From NCBI GenBank assembly GCA_002500135.1, contig DLSM01000004.1, forward strand, positions 39,124 through 103,123: a stretch of DNA of 64,000 bases, read 5' to 3'. Below the pieces are notes generated by a model. The model did not search any database and was not told the DNA's origin. It was given only the letters and a program-made list of their open reading frames with translations. This stretch comes from Christensenella sp. UBA7862. Its GTDB lineage: Bacteria; Bacillota; Clostridia; Christensenellales; UBA1242. Positions 37,601 through 46,724 of the stretch are shown piece after piece; the first letter of the stretch is position 1; each line of letters begins with the position of its first letter. The position numbers were made by a program, and so were the translations under genes.

Positions 37601-39430
37601 AGTTATTTCCGGAAGTTCTTCATACAATGCTGTTGCTAGGACCGATGTTGCTGCATCATTTCCTAAATATAATCTTTTATAGACTCCTCTGTGACAATTT
37701 CCACACCTTGCACCCAACTTTAATTGATTTGCCTTTATAATTTTTATATAATCATTTTTATTGCAATCACATGGTAAATTTTTAATTCTATTTTCTTCTA
37801 CAATTGCACCGCAATGAGGGCAAAGGTAATAATATTCCTTTTTTGTTTTTTCATCAGTTTCTTCTTCTATTTCATCATTATTGTCTTGTGTTAAATAAAA
37901 ATACTCTACACTTTCATCTAATTTACCAACTTGTTCTAAATGGTTATTGTCTATTTTCCCAACAATAGAATACTTGCCGCATTCATCACATACAGCAATT
38001 TCAAACACCGCATATTGAGAGTTGTTTTCATAACATGTTTTTTGTCTCGTTAAAAACAATTTTCCATTTAATGATAAATAACATCCTTCAAGACTTCTTA
38101 TAAAATAATGATATCTAGCATCAACCAGTGATTTATTATTTTTTTGAGCCCTAGTACATAGAGAAATAAAGGCGGTTGCTGTATTTGAGTCAAGATTTAA
38201 TAACGATTGTACGTCTTGGACTGTACACACCTTTTCAATATTTGCCCGCATTGTATTATATAATTCTGAATCTACAACAAAATCATATAGGAGTTCGTTT
38301 TCAGATAAAGAATCATCACTTTTAAATCCATAACTTTTCAAAACATCTGAAACTTTATTTTGCTCATTCGCTAAATCCACTATCAATTCTTTAGGATATT
38401 TTTTTTGCGTGTCACTTGGAATAAATGATTGTCTTTCAGCTCTAATAATATTATCTTTATTGAACTTTTCACCACACAAATTTTCTGCGAATTTAATAAT
38501 GTCGTCATCAGAATTTTTACCGTTACCAAGGGTAGCACTTGTAAGAATAAATTGAGTTTCTTTTGTTGATGTAATTCTTGCTTTCAACCTTCTTAATAAA
38601 ATTGAGGTTTCTATTCCTGTTGCACCAGCATATACATGGGCTTCATCTAGCACAACAAAGCGAAAATCTGATTTAGAAAATAAAACATCATCCTTAGGTC
38701 TAAATAATAAATGCTCTAACATTGCATAATTAGTAAACAAAATGTTGGGTGGATTGTTTTTCATTTCATCTCTTGACAACAATTCATTAGGTAATCTATG
38801 TCTAAGCTCGGGAATAGGTTCAGTAGCGAACATAGATTCGTAAACAGATATAGCATCTTCTTCGTTATTTTCTGTTCCTCCATTATAGACGCCAAAAGTA
38901 ATTTTAGGGTAAAACATTAATATTTTTCTAAGATTTTTCATTTGGTCATTAGCCAAAGCATTCATTGGGTAAATAAATAAGGCTCTAACTCCAGGTCCCA
39001 AAGTGTCATTTTCAATTTCTCTCAACAACTCATTTAATACCGGAATAAGAAAGCAATTTGTTTTACCACTACCAGTACCAGTCGATACAACCGCATTATT
39101 TCCGCTTTCAATTGTTCTTATCGCTTTCTCTTGATGTAAATATAGTGGACGATCTAAAGGTAGATTCTTTTTATATAGACGGCTATTGGGTTTCTTTGAT
39201 TCTAAATCTCTATACAATGGCGACAACACTCCAAGATCAATCAGTTGATTAATAGATTTGCCAGTTTTAAATATATCATTTATTTCAAGCCATGGACCGT
39301 TTGCAATTTTTAATTCGAGTTCTTTGCAAAATTGTTCCCTTAAATTTTTGTCTGCGAATGAAAAAGAAGTTGAAATATAACTTACAAATTCATCTTTAAT
39401 ATTCTTTGACGCTTTAACAGGATTAAACAC
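34625..39430 (-). CDS. large DEAH helicase with DUF1998-like C-terminus (DruE-like)
   Basis: A 1601-residue superfamily 2 helicase. Seen: Q-motif-like YLHQ (97-100), Walker A STGTGSGKT (116-124), DEAH (262-265) in VLDEAHVYAGATG, motif III SAT (in ILTSATLG), and motif VI QRAGRAGR (about residue 1030). Several Cys pairs lie in the middle and late part (CDECG, CPHCG, CGNCH, CTKCG, CSSCG, CPRCG), suggesting zinc ribbons. The end (PGGAGHSRRL, then CNCNPSCYNCLRSYENQ) is the DUF1998/MrfA-type module. A single chain with both parts of this size resembles DruE of Druantia. Hrq1/MrfA helicases are about half this length. Its ATG overlaps the preceding gene by 8 bp. Assignment to Druantia is inference. 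Confidence 0.75.
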   Translation of the reverse strand: MFNPVKASKNIKDEFVSYISTSFSFADKNLREQFCKELELKIANGPWLEINDIFKTGKSINQLIDLGVLSPLYRDLESKKPNSRLYKKNLPLDRPLYLHQEKAIRTIESGNNAVVSTGTGSGKTNCFLIPVLNELLREIENDTLGPGVRALFIYPMNALANDQMKNLRKILMFYPKITFGVYNGGTENNEEDAISVYESMFATEPIPELRHRLPNELLSRDEMKNNPPNILFTNYAMLEHLLFRPKDDVLFSKSDFRFVVLDEAHVYAGATGIETSILLRRLKARITSTKETQFILTSATLGNGKNSDDDIIKFAENLCGEKFNKDNIIRAERQSFIPSDTQKKYPKELIVDLANEQNKVSDVLKSYGFKSDDSLSENELLYDFVVDSELYNTMRANIEKVCTVQDVQSLLNLDSNTATAFISLCTRAQKNNKSLVDARYHYFIRSLEGCYLSLNGKLFLTRQKTCYENNSQYAVFEIAVCDECGKYSIVGKIDNNHLEQVGKLDESVEYFYLTQDNNDEIEEETDEKTKKEYYYLCPHCGAIVEENRIKNLPCDCNKNDYIKIIKANQLKLGARCGNCHRGVYKRLYLGNDAATSVLATALYEELPEITYEEDEIDTKTSTNIFTNAVLANKKKAKKTGRQFLAFSDSRQEAAKFACYLSKSYNEFLRRRGICQIIKENSNLIIENSFTISDFVKKLTAYFSNKRSFAQSNSDISNLTAVSNKNAWVAMLNELARFNSSTSLMSLGVLQFTYLGINDEIINAISQKYDTDNDCVKNLLNLLIFEIIKTGAVCTDSDTDIDDNDREYIFYTPSQRFISKEEQVSPKTTISSWMPKHKNGKENDYFRTNKLYYVTHFLKIDNNCAIEFLDQFFDYLTKPECGNEYCMVDKNKDGTYVLPAKYLQVKIANDPTIKWYKCTKCGKVSPYNMVGKCTTVKCEEQVIAIEPQKLREDNHFAKLYFSDKMSPLFIKEHTAQLSKKESATYQEEFIKKEINALSCSTTFEMGVDVGDLETVFLRDVPPLPSNYAQRAGRAGRSVNAAAYALTFAKLSSHDLSFFREPNKMISGIILPPLFKVDNEKIVRRHIYAISLSMFFADHPDLYDHNNSDKFINEKNYQLFIDWLKSKPNRLTDMLKRSIPDVNGLHNRLGLQTFQWLDSFIGEEGSFTLLLREYENNIKEFEESIKKYKKDDLEKATRCERKLKNYKNNKLIDFLARGNILPRYGFPVDTVELEQNTTAGNLNKLRLSRDLSIAIAEYAPSSEIVADGKLYTSRYIKKTNIGNNHKEWYTAYVGICNNPECQCVNYSVVPIPETGVKCSSCGNLLFPRDYNESIEPRSGFMTEREAKEVPLSRQEKNYKSDDYYIGNTESKTIEKRSFLYNDIKVTIESTTNDSLMVKSSNNFYVCPRCGFAYAEDENIVDDKEANKDKKHKKHKIYTTNKHESSYGQFKCECQELYRYSLHHTFNTDVVKISFDCNTSDYNTMISTMYAILYAISKGMNIERKDIKACLSLKIIQGKLNYSIIIYDAVPGGAGHSRRLVTEDGMVLYKIMKSALNNMESCNCNPSCYNCLRSYENQKIHEMLDRNLAAKFLKQFIGNVKKSD

Positions 39431-42161
39431 TTTTCACCTCCAATAAGAAATAATCTATCCCTTTTGTTCTTTGTCCATTAAGTTTTGTTACGATATTAGT
39501 TTTTTTCTGATAATCCAAAGTAAACTCACTATCGTATTCAAATTCGCCATCTAAGTCTTCTAACCCGTAGCCTAAATAACAAGAATTGTAAGTCCTCATT
39601 TCTATTCTGACTGGATTTATCCTGACCAGATTTCCAACTTCATTTTTCATATAATCTAAATATTTATTTTCTTCAAATATACTTTTTACAAAAAGGCATC
39701 CAGAATAATAATCAAAGCCATCTTTCGTTCCCAAATATTTTATAGCATCAATAAAAATAGGCTTAATTTCTGTTTCTTCATTGGAATCAAATAACATCAC
39801 TGATTTTATTGTGAAAAATTTATTATTATATTTAAAGTTCTTTTCGTTGCCTAAAATTATCTTTTTTTGAAACAAGAGTTTTTCTCTTTTTAAAAAACCT
39901 TGATCTATTGAATATAATTTTACTTCATAATAACCATCACAAAATTGAGATAGGTCTATTCTTTTTTGGGTTTTATCACACAAAATCATAGTAATCTTTT
40001 TTGATTCGTTATATAGATCAATTCGAAATTTTACATCAGCATCACCTACATAATATGCAGGCAACCAAATCAGTTCTTTACTTTCACTGTTCAGATATAA
40101 TGGGTCACTTATTACTTGTTCTTTAGTATAAATAGTTATAATCTTGTATAATTGATTATTTATTTTTGCATAAACAATTACATTATTTTCATTCTCACAC
40201 ATACTAATTGCATAAATATATTGTCCAAGTTTATATTCATAACAATTTTTACCTTTTTCAAGAAATGAATTGTTGACACAAATTTCGCATGTTAAATCTG
40301 ATGGCACATCAACATACAATGTAGAAGTATTATTAATAGATTTATACCAAATACCATTATCATTTTGGCCATAGTTCCAATTGTTCTCGTCAATTTTCCA
40401 TTTAAATACTGGTATTTTTACAAGAAATTTTCCTTCATTATATTCAACTTGAAGTCCATCTTCTTTTGCATTAAATTGTTTTTTTATATTTTTACCATCA
40501 CAAATAAACTCAACATTACCAACAGAGTTGTTTCCATAATACAAATTTTTGTCAAAAATCAATACAATACTATTAAATTTTACAAACGATACTGAACAAA
40601 TAATTGAATTGTCACTATATTTGAAAATTGAAATTTTTTGCGGTTCTCCTGAATTAGCCAAACTAGATAATAAAAACCTATTACCCATACCAGCTACTTC
40701 TTGTTTAAATTCATTTAGTCTGAATGCAGCATCTTCATATCTTACTCCAAAATCTTTTGTATCAACATTAGCATTAACATGCAAATATAACTCACCTTCA
40801 ATTATTTTATATTCTTCATTATTGTATTGATACACTAAATCTTGTCTTTCTTTTGCATGGAAATATACTTCTCGCTCGCATTTTTCATCGACAAAGAATA
40901 TAGTTTTTTTATCAGTTTGAATTAAATCACCTACATTTGTTTCGATACTAAAAGTATTAAAACTTATTTTGTGAATATCTTTGGGGTATCTATATAGTTT
41001 CGTTAAATTTTCACAATATAAAATATATGTCCCTAATGTACACTCATCGTTATTTATTTCTTTCTCATCCTTAAATAGCAAAAAATCCCTTTCTAAACAC
41101 TTCTTGGAATCATAGATAACTTTATCACAATGAGTAATTTTCATCGTTAGTTGACTTATATTTTTAAACTTGCTTATATTTAAATTAATTGGTACAGTAG
41201 CCATAAGTATCCCAGAGCCTTTAAGGGGCATAATTGTTTCATAGATACATTCATCTCCAGTAAACAGAGACAAATATGGTTCAATATCAATGTTACTTTT
41301 TAATCTAATAGAAGGGATTGATAAAACAACAGAATCATCATCTAAAACATATCTTGGTTTTATTTGCGAATAATCAGAAATTACAACATCCCTTTTATTA
41401 TACGATTTATTTTTAACACCAAATAAAGATTCTTTTCTCATCCACCAATCTTTTATTAATGTATATAAATATTTTCCATTTTCTATTGGAACACTGTTAA
41501 ATAATGAATTTATAGTTTTAATTGTCTCATTGAGCAAATATTTCATCATTTTTTGTTGATCTAGCACCAAACCTTTAATACCTGCTCTAAAAGAATACAC
41601 TTGACTGCCAACTTGAAATGGCTCATCTTCATTATTTTCACCAACAAAATAATTATGCAAACTTGTTATGATCATTTCAATTGAATTGTCATTTTCTTCG
41701 TAACTTTGATTTAAGTCATTGCAATAGATGTCCCAACACATATCAAAGAAAGATTCTATTGAAGATTTAGGAGCAAAAGAGTGGCTACATATAGTAGCAT
41801 AATATTTTTTTGTAAAAGAATTTAGTGAAAATATTTTTCTTTCCGTCAATTTATTTATTGCATTTATTATTTGATTATATATCTTTCCAGGCAAAGGCAA
41901 ATATCCTAAAAGTTTTTTAGATATGTAATCAAAAAAAGCATCTTCTTCAGAAATCCATTCTTTAGCTAAATTTACCATTGCAACAAAAACCAAATCATAA
42001 TCCATAGGAGATAATACCTCTCCTCTTTCTGCAGCAATATAACGTAATTTTAATCCAATATATTGATAGATTTCATTTAGTTCATCTGATGTAAAAATAT
42101 AATTACCTACAAACGGCTCTTGAATGGCTTCAGATATTTTATTCTTCAAGGCTTCTTGCAC
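39423..42161 (-). CDS. unknown protein paired with the DruE-like helicase
   Basis: 912 residues, no recognised domain. The GTG start at 42161 is supported by AAGGAG 8 bases upstream. The first 250 residues are helical. Residues about 270-900 are mostly beta-strand pattern rich in aromatic residues, Asn and Lys, like repeated beta-sandwich modules. No nuclease or NTPase motif is visible. It overlaps the helicase gene by 8 bp, so the products probably act together. In type III Druantia a large unannotated protein, DruH, is paired with DruE. The position fits, but I cannot show homology. Confidence 0.7.
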   Translation of the reverse strand: MQEALKNKISEAIQEPFVGNYIFTSDELNEIYQYIGLKLRYIAAERGEVLSPMDYDLVFVAMVNLAKEWISEEDAFFDYISKKLLGYLPLPGKIYNQIINAINKLTERKIFSLNSFTKKYYATICSHSFAPKSSIESFFDMCWDIYCNDLNQSYEENDNSIEMIITSLHNYFVGENNEDEPFQVGSQVYSFRAGIKGLVLDQQKMMKYLLNETIKTINSLFNSVPIENGKYLYTLIKDWWMRKESLFGVKNKSYNKRDVVISDYSQIKPRYVLDDDSVVLSIPSIRLKSNIDIEPYLSLFTGDECIYETIMPLKGSGILMATVPINLNISKFKNISQLTMKITHCDKVIYDSKKCLERDFLLFKDEKEINNDECTLGTYILYCENLTKLYRYPKDIHKISFNTFSIETNVGDLIQTDKKTIFFVDEKCEREVYFHAKERQDLVYQYNNEEYKIIEGELYLHVNANVDTKDFGVRYEDAAFRLNEFKQEVAGMGNRFLLSSLANSGEPQKISIFKYSDNSIICSVSFVKFNSIVLIFDKNLYYGNNSVGNVEFICDGKNIKKQFNAKEDGLQVEYNEGKFLVKIPVFKWKIDENNWNYGQNDNGIWYKSINNTSTLYVDVPSDLTCEICVNNSFLEKGKNCYEYKLGQYIYAISMCENENNVIVYAKINNQLYKIITIYTKEQVISDPLYLNSESKELIWLPAYYVGDADVKFRIDLYNESKKITMILCDKTQKRIDLSQFCDGYYEVKLYSIDQGFLKREKLLFQKKIILGNEKNFKYNNKFFTIKSVMLFDSNEETEIKPIFIDAIKYLGTKDGFDYYSGCLFVKSIFEENKYLDYMKNEVGNLVRINPVRIEMRTYNSCYLGYGLEDLDGEFEYDSEFTLDYQKKTNIVTKLNGQRTKGIDYFLLEVKSV

Positions 42162-42380
42162 TATTTTTCTCCTTTTGTAAATTTAAACAGTACTACTTAC
42201 TAAATAATGAATACTAAGACTAAACTGACAAAAATTTTTCTTTGATAAACAGGGATTTTAGGCTGATTCCCCATACTTTTTCCTAGAATTTTTGACAGTC
42301 TGTTTTAATCGATGATTTGTGATCTTTTTACCTCTTTAATAATTCGTTTATTTATAATAGAAATTTCTTTAACATTGTGA

Positions 42381-44201
42381 TTAAGCGGAAATTTGTTTTG
42401 TCCATATATCTAAGCATTTTGCTATATGAGCTTTCCACTCGTTTGAGCCAGACAAACCAGATATGTCTAAGCAAGAATCATAAAATCCTTTTAATAACAA
42501 ATGTGAGAATTTTTTACCTTTGTCTAATAATTTCTTTATTATTTCCAAAATTTTAATCATTTGAGAAATTGTTATAGGTATAATTTTTTGAGATTTGCCT
42601 TCATACTCATACTTAACTGCCATAAAAAACGTATTAATTGTATCAACATGAATACTAGGCGCTACAAACAAACAATACCCGGGCTTATCCAAATGAGAGT
42701 TCTCATAATTCCTTAAATGTCTCATCACAGGTTGTCCCTCATTAAACCATTGATCTCTATTTGTTAATGTTGTTACTTCACAAATTGAAACAAAATTATT
42801 ATAAATACATTCAATATCAGCAACACCACTTGGTGCAGTATATATAGGCTCATTGTCATCACCAACTGGTGCATTAGGATGAATTTCTTCTGCATCATTA
42901 ATAATGTTCAATGCAACATTAGTCCATTTTTCCAACTCAATAGAATACTTTTTTGCAAGATTTGCTCTATTATGAGTAATGATGTCATTTAATGAGTTTA
43001 CTGCCTCATTTATTTTTTCTGTATGTTGATGATATTCTTGTTTTAATACCAAGTTTTGTAATTCTGTCCTATAATTTCTAAGTATTTTGATTTCCTCTTT
43101 TAAGTCATTTAAGTGTATGTTAATTGTTTTGTGTTTAATTCCTAACTGCATTTCTAATTCATAAATCTCTTGTGTAATTTCATTATGAATGGTTGTTAAT
43201 TTTTCAGGGGTTTCAAATGGTTTGATATATGAATTATATGTCCCCATGTAATTAATCCATTGTTCTCTTGAGTAATTTTTAGCTGATCCATTATCTGTTT
43301 CTAAGATAGAATTAATTTCTGTCATTCGTCTAGGCTCTAAGTCAATATATGTGTTGTTATACTTGCCTCTAATATAAATGTATTTTGTTAAACGAATGTA
43401 CCTTATCATATTGTCGGTATATTCCTTAATATTGTGTTCCGGTCTAACAAAATTCTTTAAGTATTCTTTTGTAAAATTATTAATAAAATTTTCTTGTTGA
43501 TCATTTGGGATAGATATAAGATTTTTTCTAAATTCAATAATTGTTTTCGCAACTAAATCGACATCTTGAAATGATTTCATAGATAGGCAAAAAATACCAA
43601 ATTCTGTTTTTGTTATTCCTTTTGCAGACATATTATTTTCTTCACATAATTCATTTACTCTCTTAATAAGTCTGAGTGTATTAATAAAAGGTTTCGTGTT
43701 CCAATCTCTATAAGAACTTTCTAATGGATTTGGATATTGATATTTTAACAAACAATCCAGCATGAAATCTTCAAAAGAAATTTCATTATTGCATAACTTT
43801 TTCCCTACAGATGAAATCGTTATATATTTTATTCTTGAATTGTCATCTTTAGGGATCATAAAAACTAAACCTAATTTAACAAGGGGACTCATAGACTGCC
43901 TACCTCTCATTGGCGGCTCTTTATAACCTTTGCTATAAAAAATATCTTCCGCTTGCAAAAAACTCATCTTAATTTCTTTATTTCTCAATAATTCACATTG
44001 TTTGTTATTTAAATTATTATAGATTTGTGAATTATCTGGATCACATAGATATAAACGATTTTTGATTAACAGAATTTGAAATTTTTCCTGATTTTCATTT
44101 GTCCATGCTTGCCCCTCTAACTCTTGCGCCGTTTTTAAAAATCCAATTATTCTTTCAGCCTCTCTTACTGTTGTACTCATACTCCAAAGCTGTTCTGCCA
44201 T
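42381..44201 (-). CDS. AlwI/BstNBI-like type IIS restriction endonuclease
   Basis: 606 residues, close to the roughly 600 of the AlwI-BstNBI family. These enzymes bind an asymmetric site and cut to one side. The probable catalytic segment is APSGVADIECIYNNF followed by SICEVTTLTNRDQW: acidic residues D462 and E464, then E475-V-T477, as in the variant PD-(D/E)XK site of this family. The N-terminal 320 residues would hold recognition. Ribosome binding site AGGAGG is strong. It starts 8 bp after the methyltransferase gene, a typical restriction-modification arrangement. The recognition site cannot be read from sequence. Confidence 0.75.
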   Translation of the reverse strand: MAEQLWSMSTTVREAERIIGFLKTAQELEGQAWTNENQEKFQILLIKNRLYLCDPDNSQIYNNLNNKQCELLRNKEIKMSFLQAEDIFYSKGYKEPPMRGRQSMSPLVKLGLVFMIPKDDNSRIKYITISSVGKKLCNNEISFEDFMLDCLLKYQYPNPLESSYRDWNTKPFINTLRLIKRVNELCEENNMSAKGITKTEFGIFCLSMKSFQDVDLVAKTIIEFRKNLISIPNDQQENFINNFTKEYLKNFVRPEHNIKEYTDNMIRYIRLTKYIYIRGKYNNTYIDLEPRRMTEINSILETDNGSAKNYSREQWINYMGTYNSYIKPFETPEKLTTIHNEITQEIYELEMQLGIKHKTINIHLNDLKEEIKILRNYRTELQNLVLKQEYHQHTEKINEAVNSLNDIITHNRANLAKKYSIELEKWTNVALNIINDAEEIHPNAPVGDDNEPIYTAPSGVADIECIYNNFVSICEVTTLTNRDQWFNEGQPVMRHLRNYENSHLDKPGYCLFVAPSIHVDTINTFFMAVKYEYEGKSQKIIPITISQMIKILEIIKKLLDKGKKFSHLLLKGFYDSCLDISGLSGSNEWKAHIAKCLDIWTKQISA

Positions 44202-44209
44202 ATTTCCTC

Positions 44210-46357
44210 CTAATAATTTACAATCAACACTTCTTCTGTGATTGATTGCCTATTTTTTGTTTGGTAATTTGAATTAGCATAAGTATAGTTCAAAGGTATT
44301 ACACGATATTTTCCTTGATTACTTTGTATCCATTCCAACAAAATTTTGTTTTCTTTGCCTTTGCTTCGTAATACATTCGAAAGTGCAAATCTAATGCCTT
44401 TTTCATTCAAATCGTCAAGATATTTCAATAAGTCTTTTTCGTCTTGTTCAGTCCAGCCATCTTGCTCATTGTATGTTGCACATGTTATTAAGTATGGGGG
44501 ATCTGCGTAAACGAAAGTGTTGGCATTCCAATCGTCCATTGATAATTTTTTAAAATCGTAATCCAAAAATGTATAATCTCCACTTTTTAATCTATCAATG
44601 AATAATGATAATTTTTCTCTCATTTTATCATTAAAATCTCTTTTCCCAACTGGAAGATTAAATTCTCCCTTTTTATTAAATCTAATTTGGTTATTAAAAG
44701 AATATACAATCAAGGTGTAAAGTTGGATATAGTAATAGTAATCATAAGTCTTTCTATTATTAAAATCATTTCTTAGTTTTAAATAATGTTCATTATTATA
44801 AGCCCCCAATCCTTCGGAACTTGTGCATCCATAATACTCATAACCATTTTTAGCAGTGTTAGAAAGGTCATATTTTTCTATTGTTTTATCGATAAAATCA
44901 AATGTGGATTGTTTATCTAAGTTTCTAAATGTTCCAAAAATGTATCTTATTAAATCATTTTTGTCATTAAATATAACTTTATTGCAAGGCGCATTAATTC
45001 CGACATTACCACCACCACTAAATAAATCTACAAATGTTTCAATATCTTTTGGGAAATGAGGAAATATTTGAGGAAGAAGTTTATATTTACCGCCAGTATA
45101 ATTCAAAGGTGATTGAATAAGATCTTTTTTACCATAATCATAACATTCACACAAAAACAATCTTTCTTCATTTTCTTGTATATCAGATTTCCCAGCGTTA
45201 AAAGCTTTGTAGTCTTGTGAAAAAACAGATACTTTACCTTTTGCTGATAATATAGTCATGATATCCTCATCACTAATTCTTGCATTAGATCTATCGTTTC
45301 CTTTGTTGCCCATATTGTTATAGGATAGAAGTATATATTTTGCTTTAATGTTTTTAATTAAATTAGCAAATGCTTGTGTAGCATTGGAAGTGCAGTATTC
45401 ACTTTTTAAATTGGTTCTATCCATTTTTTTAGCCACACCGAACACCTCAGGCTTTTCCCATTTTGCAATATTTTCTAACAGATGGTAGGCATCACAATAC
45501 TGTCTAGAATTGTATGGAGGATCAATATACACTAAATCTGCTTCAATATTTTTCACCAACTCATTCGAATCCGTATTAAAACATTGATTGTTTTCGTTAT
45601 TTTCATTACTAGCTAAAGGAACCGACAATTCCAATTTCTTTTCAAATTTTCCATTTTTTATATAAGCATCATAATGTCCACAAGTGTTTGCAATTTTATC
45701 CATAGCATATAATAAGGAAGTAATAAGAATAGCTTTTTCTCGAAAATTTATATTACCACTCTTATATAAAGTTTCTATATCTTCTCTTATATAACCAATT
45801 TTCTTACAATCCTGTTTACTGAAATATGTATCTCCAAAATTTACAGATACATAATTATCTTCATTAACAGTTGTATGGTTGTATAAACTAATTATATTAA
45901 TAATTTTATCTTGAGAATATTTTTCAGGGCTAAACCATGCGATATGGCATAAATAATTAAAATACATTATATCGTTTGTTATCAATTTTTTATCAATAAA
46001 AGCTGAAGATACCGAACCTGTACCTGCAAAAATATCGGCGACCGTTGAAATATTCGTACAATTTTCATTTACAACTTTTTTAATAAAATCCAATAATTTA
46101 TACTTATTTCCTAAATATCTTCTATTATTTATTAATGTAGTTTTGTATGTCGGATTTAAATCTTCTTCTGATAATTTAATTTTATTTTTGTCTTCAAGTA
46201 TATTTTTTAATTTATTAAAAGTTTCCAAATCCCATATATATCTACCAGTAGGAGAAGTTTTAATTGAAATCAAATTATTTTTTAACACATAATAAAATGT
46301 TGAATATTTTATATCCAATTCTTCCATTATTTGAGTTGAAGTATAAGTTTTTAACAT
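44210..46357 (-). CDS. fused double DNA adenine methyltransferase with N-terminal HTH
   Basis: 715 residues with two complete N6-adenine methyltransferase domains. Domain 1: SAM motif DIFAGTGS (109-116) and catalytic DPPY (279-282). Domain 2: DLFSGGGN (about 443-450) and DPPY (619-622). Two domains in one chain fit protection of both strands of an asymmetric site, as in M.FokI. Residues 1-55 form a helix-turn-helix-like region (TSTQIMEELDIKYSTFYYVL), which could give autoregulation. Transcribed from a clear promoter at 46401-46429, first gene of the restriction-modification operon. Confidence 0.88.
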   Translation of the reverse strand: MLKTYTSTQIMEELDIKYSTFYYVLKNNLISIKTSPTGRYIWDLETFNKLKNILEDKNKIKLSEEDLNPTYKTTLINNRRYLGNKYKLLDFIKKVVNENCTNISTVADIFAGTGSVSSAFIDKKLITNDIMYFNYLCHIAWFSPEKYSQDKIINIISLYNHTTVNEDNYVSVNFGDTYFSKQDCKKIGYIREDIETLYKSGNINFREKAILITSLLYAMDKIANTCGHYDAYIKNGKFEKKLELSVPLASNENNENNQCFNTDSNELVKNIEADLVYIDPPYNSRQYCDAYHLLENIAKWEKPEVFGVAKKMDRTNLKSEYCTSNATQAFANLIKNIKAKYILLSYNNMGNKGNDRSNARISDEDIMTILSAKGKVSVFSQDYKAFNAGKSDIQENEERLFLCECYDYGKKDLIQSPLNYTGGKYKLLPQIFPHFPKDIETFVDLFSGGGNVGINAPCNKVIFNDKNDLIRYIFGTFRNLDKQSTFDFIDKTIEKYDLSNTAKNGYEYYGCTSSEGLGAYNNEHYLKLRNDFNNRKTYDYYYYIQLYTLIVYSFNNQIRFNKKGEFNLPVGKRDFNDKMREKLSLFIDRLKSGDYTFLDYDFKKLSMDDWNANTFVYADPPYLITCATYNEQDGWTEQDEKDLLKYLDDLNEKGIRFALSNVLRSKGKENKILLEWIQSNQGKYRVIPLNYTYANSNYQTKNRQSITEEVLIVNY

Positions 46358-46400
46358 TAATCAATCTCCTTATGCAACTATTTTATTATACATATTAGAC

Positions 46401-46429
46401 ATTATAGCACATAAATGGCACAAAATCAA
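46401..46429 (-). promoter_or_regulatory. promoter of the restriction-modification operon
   Basis: Minus-strand TTGATT (46424-46429) and perfect TATAAT (46401-46406), spaced 17 bp. The leader would be about 35 bases, with an AAGGAG ribosome binding site before the ATG at 46357. Confidence 0.7.
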
Positions 46430-46512
46430 AGGAATATGCATTTTTTATAATAAATTCTGGATGCACTTTAGAAATAGCATCCTTAATGTAATTTAATAAA
46501 CTGGCATTTAAA

Positions 46513-46570
46513 CGTGTGCTTGTCTTGATACAAGTCGGTGTCGCTACGCTCCACCGAAGACAAGCACACG
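46513..46570. repeat. 14-bp perfect inverted repeat with nested inner stem
   Basis: CGTGTGCTTGTCTT (46513-46526) pairs perfectly with 46557-46570. Inside the 30-base spacer a second stem CGGTG/CACCG (46536-46540 with 46552-46556) can form. It is much more GC-rich than the surroundings. Confidence 0.8.
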
Positions 46571-46656
46571 AACACAAAGCAATTAAACAATATAAACTAA
46601 ATGAACTACAAGAATATAAAACAACTAAACAAAAACACATTTCTCTTGAACAAACA

Positions 46657-46724
46657 TTGCCGAGTGAAAAAGAGGTTTGCGCGCGAGGCTATACGCAAAA
46701 CCTCTTTTTTTTACCACTCGGCAA
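46657..46724 (+). terminator. double-stem terminator-like hairpin
   Basis: Outer stem TTGCCGAGTG/CACTCGGCAA (46657-46666 with 46715-46724). Inner stem about 11 bp of AGAGGTTTGCG pairing with CGCAAAACCTCT (46671-46681 with 46694-46705), with one bulged base. The inner stem is followed by eight T residues on the plus strand, the form of a rho-independent terminator. No clear gene ends here on the plus strand. Confidence 0.7.

Noticed and set aside
34625..46357. DISARM or type II Druantia
   Set aside because: DISARM splits the helicase and DUF1998 parts between drmA and drmB and has a different methylase; here both are in one chain. The methyltransferase is paired with its own nuclease, so it is not needed as DruM.
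46395..46640. 81-codon minus-strand frame upstream of the methyltransferase
   Set aside because: It covers the -10 and -35 boxes of the restriction-modification promoter and an inverted repeat, and is Cys-rich without a binding site.
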